From positions 15,725,494 to 15,789,493 of the forward strand of contig OX453272.1 of the NCBI GenBank assembly GCA_949710005.1: 64,000 nucleotides of DNA, written 5' to 3'. Below the pieces are notes generated by a model. That model did no database searches and was not told the origin of the DNA. It saw only the letters and a list, made by a program, of their open reading frames with translations. This document shows, piece by piece, positions 10,033 through 19,455 of this stretch. Source of the DNA: Ricordea florida (Eukaryota; Cnidaria; Anthozoa; Corallimorpharia; Ricordeidae). Positions within the stretch are counted from its first letter, which is position 1. The number at the start of each line of letters is the position of its first letter. The position numbers and the translations under genes are program-made.

Positions 10033-10270
10033 AGGTTGTCAATTGGAAAAATTTCACATCTGGCAGTGTCACAGTGTCACGAGGATTTCGACAAAAAGAT
10101 GAAGGTTGTGAAATGGAAAAATTTCACATCCGACAGTGTCACAGTGTCACGGAGATTTCGACAAAAAGATCAGGGTTGTGAAATGGAAATACAGGTTGTG
10201 AAATGGAAAAATTTCACATCCGGCAGTGTCACAGTGTCACGAGGATTTCGACAAAAAGATCAGGGTTCTG
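9991..10270 (+). repeat. Minisatellite, ~70-bp unit, four copies
   Basis: Units start with a 'cggcactgtc'-like block at 9991, 10061, 10131 and 10221 and share 'tgtcacagtgtcac', 'gatttcgacaaaaagat' and 'tggaaaaatttcacatc'. Spacing is 70, 70 and 90 bp; the 90 reflects an extra 20-bp internal duplication. It begins inside the retrotransposon pol frame, so it is an expansion of coding or adjacent sequence. Confidence 0.9.
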
Positions 10271-11969
10271 GAATAGAACCATTTCACCTTGGCACTTCTG
10301 GTTGCCTAGGATGATAAGTTTGTCTCGAAAACCGAGGGGAGTACGATTCACTATGGTTAGGTAATCGTGAAAACCGAAGGGAGTATGATAGTGACGTAGT
10401 TGGTTAACCCATACAGGACGATACTACCCAGATGATGAACATAAGATGGACAGTGATGAGGATGACGAGCCAATGCAAACAAAATGGAGGTCACAGAAAT
10501 CGAAAGGTATTGTCAAAACTAGAGATACTTTTATAATTATCATCGAAATGCACACCCAGAGACCATTAAAATAGTCTGAAATGAAGACAGAATAGTGGCT
10601 GTTATCAGAATTATAATTATCAACAGTATTACTGGAACCATATTGAGACAAGTTGAATAGTCTCAACTTAAGAGAGAATAGTTGATGTTACCAATTAATT
10701 GAATTTTATGGTAGTAAACAAGGGATGGTACATGCAACATTATTGTCCCAAGAGGCCAAAGCCTGAGGAGGCATTATAGGGGTCTCCACATTAGTATAGC
10801 AGTAATAGCTGGAAAATATAGAGAAAATACAGTGGATTTATTAAGTAGGCAGAAATAGATCTTGAATTGGTTGAAGTGAGCACACAAAGTGTTCTTAGAT
10901 GATGATGACGTAACAACAGGGTTTACCCACAAGGTATTCTTGGGTAAGAATGACGTAGCAATTGGGTTTCTCAGGTAATTATAATTGCTCTAAGCAATGT
11001 CCTGGATTAGGCTTTTTGTAAATTTTTAATATATTTAAATCTGATAAGATCAAAGGACCAGGGGAACTTTTTAGTGAGAACTATTACTAGCATGACATTG
11101 AGAATTAGAACTAGAGTCTACTCAAAACTGGTTTGGGGAAATTAATAATCCATTCATGGTGCAACAGTATCTATTGTAAGAATTATCAACTGAATTAAGG
11201 CTCACAGTAAATTAGACTAAACAATTGACAGAAAATATATTGCTTTCAGATATCAAAGCCAGTCAAGTTGATAATGGCCCATCCATGAAGAAGACACCCG
11301 AAACCAAATTAAATGGTGAGCTTATTTCTTAACATGGAAATCTGATTTTGGACCATTAGTGCTCTTTAAGGACATCTTGAAGTACATGCACTTATTAGTT
11401 TCAAAATAATATTCTATTCTAGTACATAAGAAAACTTGATACATGCCTGATATCAAAAAGAGAGCACTGAGTATTGGTTTCTTTGTATTGTCCACTCTCA
11501 AGGCAGGTCATAATTATACTGAAAATTGTAATCCACTCTGCTCCCAGGGTTCACACCTATTTGAGCAATGTAGAGGTATTCAGAAAGCTGAGGGATCACT
11601 TAGGCCTATTCCTTTTGACGCTAAATTACAATTGATTAAATTGCATTAATCTTGAGAAGGTCAAACAACCAACTATGTCACTTATACAACAGAAATTAGC
11701 TAATGATGCAGAATCAAAGTACAAGTAGCTAGCTCAGTGAACCAAAACTAGACTTTTTTTACATTAAACACATATGGTATCTACTTCTCCCCTGAATTGC
11801 AGAACCTGCTACTCTTGCATGTGCATGCACATTGCATCATATCATAACTTATTAAAATATTGCAAACCAGCCACCGCATGACTAAGCGACCACATGCATA
11901 TTTCCCATATCAAAAATATAATAAAGTTCTTTAATAACTATGTCTATTCTACTATTTCTTAATCATCAG

Positions 11970-13227
11970 TTGATATTTCCAAGGTAAAGAAAAGCAAGGA
12001 AAACACTCGCATCTATGACAAAAAGCAAGCCTGCTTTTATTGTGAAAAGCTGCACAGTAAAATTGCCAGACACTACATGAATGTTCATTCTAATGAACCA
12101 GAAGTGGCCAAGGCAATGGCTTTAAAAACTGGATCCAAAGAAAGAAAACTACAGCTTGAGAAACTAAGGAATATGGGAAACTATCACCATAACATTAAAG
12201 TTCGGGAAATTGATGCTGGCCAAATATTTGTCAAAAGAAGACCAACAGAGTTAGATGACAGTGGTCCAGAAGAATTTCTGCCCTGTTGCTTCTGCTATGT
12301 GTTTATCTGTGAAAGTGAACTCTCACGCCATTGCAAGTCATGCAGCTTCAGAAAAAAGAGCAGCAAAGAAGATGATCAAGAACAAAAGTACCAAAGAGTA
12401 CAAGAGAAAAGCAAGATGCTCCTAATTAAAGACAAAACTAACTGACAGTGTATTGCTTCAGGAAGTCATTGTATGATGAAATGTGATGAAATCTCTATTG
12501 CTGCAAGAAATGACCTGTTAAGACATATAGTTCCATTACTGCAGAGAAACTTGGCAGGAAATGCCTTCATGAGTGTCACAGGGAATGAGACAGCCTTCAA
12601 GACTTCTGATTCAGCTACGACAGGAAGAAATTGAGGAAGCAAGATTAGGCCTTGCAGATTTCCTAAAGCCAGAATGCTTTGACCGCATTGTAGCTGCTGT
12701 TAAAACGCTATGCAGTTTTGAAAATACTGGAAGAGAGAAGACAGTGGGTACCCCATCCTTGGCACTCAAGTTGGGCTACACACTCAAAAAGTGTATTTCC
12801 ATATTGAAGGGAAAAGCCCTGAGAGAAAAAGACCAAGTTCTACTTCAAGAGCAAGAGAACCTTGAAAAACTTATGGAGTCTGAATGGGGTGACAAAATCA
12901 CTCATCATTCCCTTTCAACCCTCCAAGGCCGGAAATTTAATACAACGGATCTCCTTCCATTGACTAAAGACCTAGAAGTCCTGCGAAAACATCTCCTTAA
13001 AGAATGAAGGAAAACATCAAAGGCTTAACAGACAATCCAACTATGCAGACCTGGGGCCGCCTTGCTGAGAGCACAATTTGCATGGTTATCATTTTCAACA
13101 AAAAACGTGGTGGAGAGGCATCTAAGATGCTTGTATCTTCCTTTCTGAAACGACCAAACTGGCAGCAACAATCAACAAGTGAAATTGAAAAGAGTCTGCA
13201 ACCCATTGAGAGGGAATTGTGTAAAAG
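11970..13227 (+). pseudogene. Main exon of recombinase-like gene, four frameshifts
   Basis: Acceptor aatcatcag, donor AG|GTAAAG. The frame is open from the acceptor through zinc finger CFYCEKLHSKIARHYMNVH and a second Cys/His group (LPCCFCYVF...LSRHCKSC). It then changes frame near 12436, 12473, 12570 and 13003. Joined in outline, the parts follow the known family order: DEISIAARNDLL, RLLIQLR, LGLADFLKP, LALKLGYTLKK and, near the end, IIFNKKRGGEASKM, which aligns with the first catalytic-arginine box of tyrosine recombinases. It is interrupted downstream by the Penelope-laden intron. Confidence 0.65.
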
Positions 13228-13283
13228 GTAAAGGGCAAATGGTTATCAACTTTGCAACCTTACAGTACATGTTGTATAATCAT

Positions 13284-13284
13284 G

Positions 13285-13322
<38 letters not shown>

Positions 13323-13345
13323 AATTTATTATTATTAATTATATA
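13284..13345. repeat. TA microsatellite
   Basis: Almost pure (TA)n with a short TTATTA interruption. It sits between the host-gene donor site and the 5' end of the Penelope-like element. Confidence 0.9.
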
Positions 13346-13356
13346 TATATATTATA

Positions 13357-13612
13357 GGCATTTAGCTGTAGTTGAGAGTTGGTGCAACAAATGGGTCAGA
13401 AAAGGTGAAATTTCAGACCAATTAGCTAATTGCATAATTATAGGCATTTAGCTGTAGTTGAGAGTTGGTGCAACAAATGGGTCAGAAAAGGTGAAATTTC
13501 AGACCAATTAGCTAATTGGATAATTATAGCCATTTAGTTGTAGTTGAGAGTTGGTGCAACAAATGGGTCAGAAAAGGTGAAATTTCAGACCAATTAGCTA
13601 ATTGGATAATTA
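13357..13612 (+). repeat. Three 86-bp tandem copies at 5' end of Penelope-like element
   Basis: The block starting 'ggcatttagctgtag' recurs at 13357, 13443 and 13529, exactly 86 bp apart, each encoding the ESWCNKWVRKGEISDQ stretch. The third copy runs on into the RT frame. Since 86 is not a multiple of three, only the last is in frame with RT. It looks like end-structure duplication of the element rather than protein repeats. Confidence 0.9.
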
Positions 13613-15282
13613 ACAAAAAAGCCAAACCAGGGGTCGCCTTCGGTAATATTAAAACCCACAAAGCAGGGAACCCACTCAGGCTTATCACATCGTGTTGTGG
13701 TACGGCTATAGAAAATCTTTCAGCCTTCAGTGAATTTTACTTGCAACCGTTGGCTCGTAAGTTGCCATCTTTCATCAAGGATACGACCGATTTACTTAAC
13801 AGAATTGAGGATCTTAATAGGAGTGGCCCTTTCCCCGAAGGCACCCTTTTAGTTTCTTGGGATGTTGTGTCAATGTTCCCCAACATAGATAATCAACTCG
13901 GTCTTACTGCAGTCAAGAAGGCACTGAATGCTAGAGAAAACCAGCTTCCATCCACTAATTGCATTTTAGAAGCAGTAGAAATTTGTTTGAAGAGCAATCA
14001 CTCGGTTTTTAAGGAAAACTTTTTCCTACAAATTCATGGCACAGCCATGGGCCCAAAGAACGCCTGTAGTTACGCGGATCTTGCCATGGGGGAAATAGAT
14101 TATCAAGCTAAATTTTCTGGCCCCATAAAGCCGGCCTTATGGTGGCGATACCGTGATGATGTTTTTGATCTCTGGCAACAAGGCCTCCCTGCACTGCATG
14201 AGTTTACTGACTTTATAAATTCTCTATATCCTACCATTCAATTTGAATTAGTTTTTTCTGAAAGCGAGCTTCACGTGCTAGATTTAACTCTACATCTCAT
14301 CGGGGGTTTCATTCAGACAGACGTTTATTCAAAGCCAACTGATAGCCACTTGTATCTTCCACCATCAAGTGCTCACCCCAAACACGTTTTCAAGGCTATC
14401 CCTTATGGCGTAGCAACTAGGTTACAAAGAAACTGCTCTGAACAAGTATTTCTTGCCGAGAGAACAACTGAATACAAGGGTTATCTAGTCAATCAGGGTT
14501 ATCCCACAAAACTAATGGAAGATCAATTTTCTAAAGCCTTAACTACATCTAGAACTGACTTACTTAGAACTCGTGCCAAAGCTGAGAAGAAATTGTTTCC
14601 ATTTGTAACAACATTTAATCCAAATTTACCTGATGTTGGTCGCATCATCAGAAAACACCTAGGTATTTTGGAATCCAACCCCAAATTAAAAGAATTTTTC
14701 CCGCCAAATTCCATCATAGCCTCTTTTCGAAGATCTAAAAACCTTAAGGAATTGTTAGCGCCATCTCGTTATGGCTCTAACATTGAAGTTGAAGAGGCTA
14801 TTGAGGTTAGGGGTTGCTTTAAATGCAAAAGAACAAGATGTGATCTCTGTTGCAATTACTTTGTCGAATCAAATTCTTTCCAAAGTTTTCAAACAGGCAA
14901 GAGCTATAAGATACGATCGAAACTTTCTTGTGATTCAAAAAATGTCATTTATTTGGCTTCGTGTAAGAAATGTAACTTACAATACATTGGTTCTACAACA
15001 ACAGATTTTAGAGTTAGATTTCGCAACCACAAGTCTGCCATGCTGACCAAGAAAAAGACTTGTGAGGTAGCGGTTCATTTCAACAGAACACCGCACGACT
15101 TAAACGATTTTTCTTTCCAGTGTATTGATCAAGTGCAGATAAATGCAAACAATACAAGTAACATCGAAAAGCTTTTAATCACTAAAGAGGCATATTGGAG
15201 CGCACAGTTGTTCTCTCTGGCACCTTTTGGCTTGAATAAACGTCAGGAATTCCACTCGAAAAAAAGAATAAACTACAACTAG
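13526..15282 (+). CDS. Penelope-like RT with GIY-YIG endonuclease
   Basis: About 585 uninterrupted residues. RT motifs: KTHKAGNPLRLI, LLVSWDVVSMFPNI, GTAMGPKNACSYADL and the catalytic WWRYRDDVF. A Cys-rich linker (CFKCKRTRCDLCC) precedes the GIY-YIG nuclease: NVIYLASCKKCNLQYIGSTT then RFRNHKSAM. RT copies element RNA, and the nuclease nicks the target. No Met is obvious at the start because the element is truncated; the true ORF began further upstream. No disabling change is visible in what remains. Confidence 0.9.
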
Positions 15283-15837
15283 CGTAAAAATAACTTGCTA
15301 ATTTGGCGGTTATCTTAGTTCAGGTGTTCAAAGGCCCTGACCTTGGATCTTGTTAGCTTTGTTAGTGCAAGGTTTTCTCAGGGGCCCCCATCGGGGAATT
15401 TATTACATTATTGTTGTTTAAGGGCCCTGTTCAGGGCGCCTGTTGTGCCTTGCCGCGGCATAGCTTCAAGGGCTTTGTTTGGGGTTTTTATTACAAGTTT
15501 TTCCTAGGATGGCCTTTTATGAATACTGTGAATATTTTACACGCGGGTCCCTTCACACTTTTGGCTGACTTGACGAATCATGTTATAGTTTTTTAACATT
15601 AATCTTATTTGTATTATATCCGATTATTTATTCATATTTGGTTTGCGTTTCTTGAGTTTTGTATCGCATTGTCATAGTTTCTCGCTTAGTAATCACCGAT
15701 TGTTTATCATTGGTTAATTTTTTCATTTTCATGTGTTACCACGCCCTGTTATGTAATCATCTTTGTTATATTATGTCATCTTTTATACTGTAAACCTATT
15801 TAAGGACATTGTAATTTCTTATTCACTTGCACTGCAA

Positions 15838-15864
15838 CTGATGAAGGTCATTGACCGAAACGTC
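15838..15864 (+). ncRNA. Hammerhead ribozyme core (Penelope family A)
   Basis: CTGATGA (15838-15844), then AGGTC-ATT-GACC as helix II, then GAAAC (15857-15861) and GTC. This is the conserved hammerhead core spacing. It sits in the 3' UTR of the Penelope-like element, where such ribozymes are known. I could not find by eye the upstream strand that would complete helix III with a cleavable NUH, so activity is unproven. Confidence 0.55.
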
Positions 15865-15905
15865 TATTTTTATTAAATTTTTAAACTTTCTTTAGATTTT
15901 TTACT

Positions 15906-16003
15906 GTATATATATATATATTTTTTTCGCTCAAAGTTGTCCGTCCTCGTTTTCCACAATTGCCTAGATATATATATTATATATATATATATTATATATA
16001 AAT
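15906..16003. repeat. TA-rich tracts
   Basis: Two short (TA)n runs at 15906-15922 and 15966-16000 around a 40-bp unique stretch. They separate the two Penelope-derived blocks. Confidence 0.8.
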
Positions 16004-16093
16004 TGTAAAAGTTGATTAATCGTAAAACAGTGCTCAATACGTGAACGTAGAGCGAAGTAGTTGTTGCGGGAGAAAAAAAGCACACAAACAAAC

Positions 16094-16140
16094 TACAGGT
16101 TTATCCCTACAAGCCTGTTTCGTGGTTGCCCACTCATCAG
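16094..16140 (-). ncRNA. Hammerhead ribozyme motif, copy 1
   Basis: On the minus strand: CTGATGA, GTGG-GCAA-CCAC (helix II with a 4-nt loop), GAAAC, AGGCTT...AAACCT closing helix III, then GUA as the cleavage triplet. Mirror image of copy 2. Confidence 0.75.
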
Positions 16141-16150
16141 GGGATATCCC

Positions 16151-16197
16151 CTGATGAGTGGGCAACCACGAAACAGGCTTGTAGGGATAAACCTGTA
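16151..16197 (+). ncRNA. Hammerhead ribozyme motif, copy 2
   Basis: CTGATGA 16151-16157, helix II GTGG/CCAC with GCAA loop (16158-16169), GAAAC 16170-16174, helix III CAGGCTT against AAACCTG (one mismatch) around loop GTAGGGAT, and the cleavage triplet GTA at 16195-16197. All conserved core bases are present. Confidence 0.8.
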
Positions 16198-16233
16198 GTT
16201 TGTTTGTGTGTGTTTTTTTTTCTCCCACAACAA

Positions 16234-16235
<2 letters not shown>

Positions 16236-16274
<39 letters not shown>
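16236..16274. repeat. TA microsatellite
   Basis: Pure (TA)n run between two copies of the Penelope family B end block. Confidence 0.9.
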
Positions 16275-16278
<4 letters not shown>

Positions 16279-16380
16279 GTAAGAGTTGATTAACCGTAAA
16301 ACAGTGCTCAATACGTGAACTTAGAGCGAAGTAGTTGTTGCAGGAGAAAAAAAACACACAAACGAACTACACGTTTATCC

Positions 16381-16427
16381 CTGATGAGTGGGCAACCACG
16401 AAACAGGTTTGTAGGGATAAACCTGTA
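16381..16427 (+). ncRNA. Hammerhead ribozyme motif, copy 3 (best helix III)
   Basis: CTGATGA 16381-16387, helix II as in copy 2, GAAAC 16400-16404, perfect 7-bp helix III CAGGTTT/AAACCTG around GTAGGGAT, and GTA at 16425-16427. Flanking 'acacacaaacgaactac' and 'gtagttcgtttgtgtgt' are inverted, giving a long helix I with an internal bulge. This is the copy most likely to self-cleave. Confidence 0.8.
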
Positions 16428-16495
16428 GTTCGTTTGTGTGTTTTTTTCTCCTGCAACAACTAGCACTGTTTTACGATTAATCAACTTTTACACTT

Positions 16496-16612
16496 TATAT
16501 ATATATATATATGTAAGGTTTTATATATATATTTATATATATATATCAAGCAGCGCCTTGCAGCAGTAGTTGTATATATATATAGCAGAATATATATACA
16601 TATATATAAAGT
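16496..16612. repeat. TA-rich tracts around a 27-bp unique block
   Basis: (TA)n runs on both sides of 16545-16571. That 27-bp block recurs exactly, on the other strand, at 18018-18044. Confidence 0.85.
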
Positions 16613-16697
16613 GTAAAAGTTGATTAACCGTAAAACAGTGCTCAATACGTGAACGTAGAGCGAAGTAGTTGTTGCGGGAGAAAAAACACAAACAAAC

Positions 16698-16744
16698 TAC
16701 AGGTTTATCCCTACAAGCCTGTTTCGTGGTTGCCCACTTATCAG
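16698..16744 (-). ncRNA. Hammerhead motif, copy 4, core mutated
   Basis: Same layout on the minus strand, but CTGATGA reads CTGATAA, changing an invariant core G. It lies downstream of the minus-strand GIY-YIG frame (ends 16824) and so identifies these ribozymes as the 3' end of Penelope family B. Cleavage is probably lost. Confidence 0.75.
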
Positions 16745-16823
16745 GGGATATGGTGGGAATGTCCTTTACCATCGCTTATATACAAAGTAGTTAAATTTAC
16801 ATAATAATAGAGATCGTTAAGTT

Positions 16824-17367
16824 TCAGGTATTGCGTAGGAGGGTTTTGTTTCTGTGGCGGCAAGAAGACACAAGCTCATTACGTTTGTTTAGCGTGGATA
16901 GTTCGGGTCGGCAGATGATTAGGAATTTTTCTTTGAGGCAGAGGTTACATCTTTTGCTTGAGGTGTTATATGGCGAGTGCGAAGACAGGATCCGCCAGGA
17001 AATAAAGTGTTCAATGTTGTTGTCTTTAAGGGTCCATATGTGTTTGCTGAGCTCGGTGGAGTTTCTGTGTTTAGCGTGGCGGAAAGATGCGGTGTGGTTT
17101 CTGTATCTTGTTTTGAAGTCGTTTTCCGTAAGTCCGATGTAGGTTTGGGACGTGTTGTTGTCTTTACGCGTAACGGTGGCTTGGTAGATTACCGATGGTT
17201 GTAGGCAGTTTCCGTTGAGTGGGCAATTGTTCTTTTGTCGGCAGTTGCATGTCTTTCTTTCTTTATTGTTAGCGGCGGCAGCATCGTTGGTTTGTGTAGA
17301 TGTGGTTAAGATGCGTTTATTATGGTTGTCGATTATTTGTTTAGTGTTGAAAAGTGTTGAAAAGTGT
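16824..17367 (-). CDS. Penelope-like element (family B), GIY-YIG part
   Basis: Minus-strand frame open from about 17367 to a TGA at 16824-16826. It encodes CNCRQKNNCPLNGNC, then the nuclease core SVIYQATV...QTYIGLTE, RYRNHTASFRHAKH, ELSKHIWTLK, ISWRIL and a C-terminal CNLCLKEKFLI block. This is the complete GIY-YIG domain of a Penelope-like protein; RT is missing, so the copy is truncated at 17367 beside a TA palindrome. It is a different family from element A (low identity) and lies opposite to the host gene. Confidence 0.85.
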
Positions 17368-17380
17368 CACACCTTAATAA

Positions 17381-17440
<60 letters not shown>

Positions 17441-17464
17441 CAATTTATTAAGGTGTGACACTTT
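17361..17464. repeat. Inverted repeat with TA core
   Basis: Arms of 26 bp, perfect: AAAGTGTCACACCTTAATAA... (17361-17386) and its complement ending GGTGTGACACTTT (17439-17464), around a ~52-bp (TA)n core. It could be a tiny hairpin element or a replication-derived fold-back. Confidence 0.9.
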
Positions 17465-17960
17465 TTTGCATTATACTCAGGACAAAAAAACATGATTGGC
17501 TGCAACTAAACATCTTGTCAATCAAGCTGTGCCATAATCACAGTCTTGTTTCTACTATGATTTCAAAAACATATACCATGTTTTAAAGAACTGCAAGCTG
17601 GAAAATGCAAAGTTTTTAACAAAAGCTTGAGGTCATGGGAACATTGATTTTTAGAAATGGGAGAAAATTGACAAAATTGTCTAAATTATGCTTAAACTTC
17701 ATACATCTGATTCAATTACAAGTTGTAAACGAAATGTCTTGTAAGTACAAAAGTTACGGGTTTCTCTAATGAAAACTAGCTGTTATTGCTCGAAATGGAC
17801 TCGCCTCGACTGAAAACTTTCTGGCAAAACTTCCTATTGAAAAAATAAAAAACCTCTGTGACACACTCTATTTTCATTGCCAGATCTTATTACATGTACA
17901 TGGCGACAACGTTTGTTCACAGGCACTGATGCATGTGAACCCACAACAATGGTGGAATGA

Positions 17961-18185
17961 TTGACATATGCAACAGATGAAAAAGTTGAAATAACTTGGC
18001 TCGTTCTTGCATTTGAAAACTACTGCTGCAAGGCGCTGCTTGATTTCATGACCCCTTTTACACCTGAGCTCTGGCTAATCATCAATGGCATTATTTTCTT
18101 GTTCCTCCTCTTATATTTAGAAGAAGTTGAGAATTTGTTGGGTTTCCAGTTTTTCAGAGAATTGGGAAACATGCATCTAGAGTAA
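17961..18185 (+). other. Short ORF with one membrane-like segment, uncertain
   Basis: 74 codons. The second half (FMTPFTPELWLIINGIIFLFLLLYLEE) looks like a hydrophobic helix preceded by a PF..ELW motif vaguely like ionotropic glutamate receptors. The first half includes the 27-bp block also present at 16545-16571, so it is repeat-derived. It lies inside the host-gene intron. A chance frame is at least as likely as a gene relic. Confidence 0.2.
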
Positions 18186-18580
18186 TTAAGTTTTCTTGTC
18201 TGAATGTTGTAATTTATATTTTAGAATGTCCATGTCAGTTCTGGCTTCTTTGCCATGTTACCACCGTTTTGTTGGTAAAATATGTCTATGTTTCCAAAAA
18301 GTCGCCCATTTTGAATTTTTCTTCACCAACTAAGTAACAATTCAAAGTCATTGTGGTAAGCCAGTCAAACAGGTTTCCTACTATACAAATACCAATCTGT
18401 ACAAATATCACATAATAATATTATTCATACCCATTTTGCGTGTTATTAGTACAATATTCAGTGTAGTTGGATAATAATTACAGTTTGTTAACAGCACAAA
18501 TACTCCGCGTTATTGTTATACATGGTACATACTAACAAAAACATTTGTCTATATCTTTCTCTGTAACTCTGTAACCATAG

Positions 18581-19068
18581 GTTAGACATGGTAGAGATTA
18601 CGGGAAAAAGGGGAAGAAAAGTGCCAGTTCTTTTTACTGGTGAGATGACAGAGGCCATACAACTATTGGTTCACAACAGAGAGAAGGTCCACATCCAGAT
18701 GGAAAACCCCTATATTTTTGCTCGACCAAATGAGACATCTCTTAAACATCTAAGGCATTGGGAGTGCCTAAACAAACTGACAAAAACAGTAGATCATAAC
18801 CTACCACATCCAGAGGCCATAACAAGCACCAGGTTGCAAAAGTACATTGCAACAGTATCACAAGTACTCGACCTAGAGAAAAATGAGCTACAGTGGTTAG
18901 CGCGCCACATGGGGCATGAGCTGGATATACATCGAGAGTTCTACCGTCTACACGAGTCCACAATTGAATTAGCGAAAGTCAATAGAATTCTGACTGTTGT
19001 TGATGAAGGCGATGCATCAAAATGGGCAGGGAAACAACTTGATGATATTGATATTGATATAGCAGATG
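18581..19068 (+). CDS. Recombinase-like catalytic exon (R...H...Y)
   Basis: Acceptor accatag, donor GATG|GTAAGC. The exon is open throughout and starts mid-codon, continuing from 13227. Sequence runs LDMVEITGKRGRKVPVL, then ITSTRLQKYIAT, LARHMGHEL, IHREFYRL. The order Arg (STR), His (MGH), Tyr (FYR) matches the second half of a tyrosine-recombinase active site. The domain would break and rejoin DNA if active; conservation of all three residues is notable, but the upstream exon is frameshifted. A degenerate second copy lies at 21925-22310. Confidence 0.6.
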
Positions 19069-19331
19069 GTAAGCATATACTAAATAGTTCACTGTGCATC
19101 ATTTTGCTAGGATTACCATCATTATAATAACAGAATGCTCGAGGGGAAAGAAATGGGTTTTAAAGCCTTAAAAATGACAATGTCTCCAATTTGGACTACG
19201 AGTCGTAGCAAGAGTGCACAAAGCGAATTATTCGGAATGAATGCTTTATGGTCTGGGGAAAGGACAGCACTTCATGGAATAATTACCACATACCATGAGG
19301 TAGCTCGAAGGAGCCTTTGATTTATTATTAT

Positions 19332-19455
19332 AATGAGTTTCAAGAAAGGAAATAAAATTTAAAACAAGGATAAAATTGAGCCACAGCATATGTATATGTT
19401 GTAGTTCAATTTTACCCTTGGTTTAATTTTTATTTTCCTTTGTTTCAAACTCATT
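19332..19455. repeat. Fold-back repeat (MITE-like)
   Basis: Arms of ~50 bp: 'aatgagtttcaagaaagg...' against '...cctttgtttcaaactcatt', imperfect, around an 'acagcatatgtatatgttg' centre. A third partial arm copy follows at 19488-19536. It is non-coding and sits in an intron of the recombinase-like gene. Confidence 0.7.

Larger units (their letters stand above)
7136..10310 (+). mobile_element. Gypsy-like LTR retrotransposon, 3' truncated
   Basis: 5' LTR (7136-7294), tRNA-Trp primer site, gag with zinc knuckle, and pro with a MYND finger. The pol frame then stops just before where RT should begin, where a 70-bp minisatellite starts. No RT, RNase H, integrase or 3' LTR is present. At least three nonsense codons and one frameshift break the ORFs, so it is dead. 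It lies upstream of an exon of the tyrosine-recombinase-like gene. The 3' boundary is not sharp; I place it after the minisatellite. Confidence 0.75.
13357..15900 (+). mobile_element. Penelope-like element (family A), 5' truncated
   Basis: Contains the 86-bp tandem start, an intact RT/GIY-YIG frame (to 15282), a 3' UTR and a hammerhead-type core at 15838-15861. It lies within the host-gene intron 13228-18580 in the sense orientation. N-terminal RT sequence is absent, so the copy is 5' truncated as is common for these elements. Confidence 0.8.
16060..16235. repeat. ~175-bp near-perfect palindrome of hammerhead sequence
   Basis: The centre is GGGATATCCC at 16141-16150. Both arms carry the same hammerhead unit in opposite orientation and end in the same 'ttgttgcgggaga'-like block. 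It arose as a head-to-head duplication of the Penelope family B end. It is likely to extrude as a hairpin. Confidence 0.9.

Noticed and set aside
9991-10270. Regularly spaced repeats resembling a CRISPR array
   Set aside because: Units are contiguous 70-bp minisatellite copies with no unique spacers, in a eukaryotic retrotransposon.
15873-16772. Minus-strand ORFs (15873-16091, 16034-16357, 16533-16772)
   Set aside because: They translate TA runs and the hammerhead repeat; length comes from repeat composition.
17961-18185. Ionotropic glutamate receptor exon
   Set aside because: Only a short PF..ELW plus one hydrophobic stretch; half the frame is a repeated 27-bp block. Kept as a low-confidence note only.
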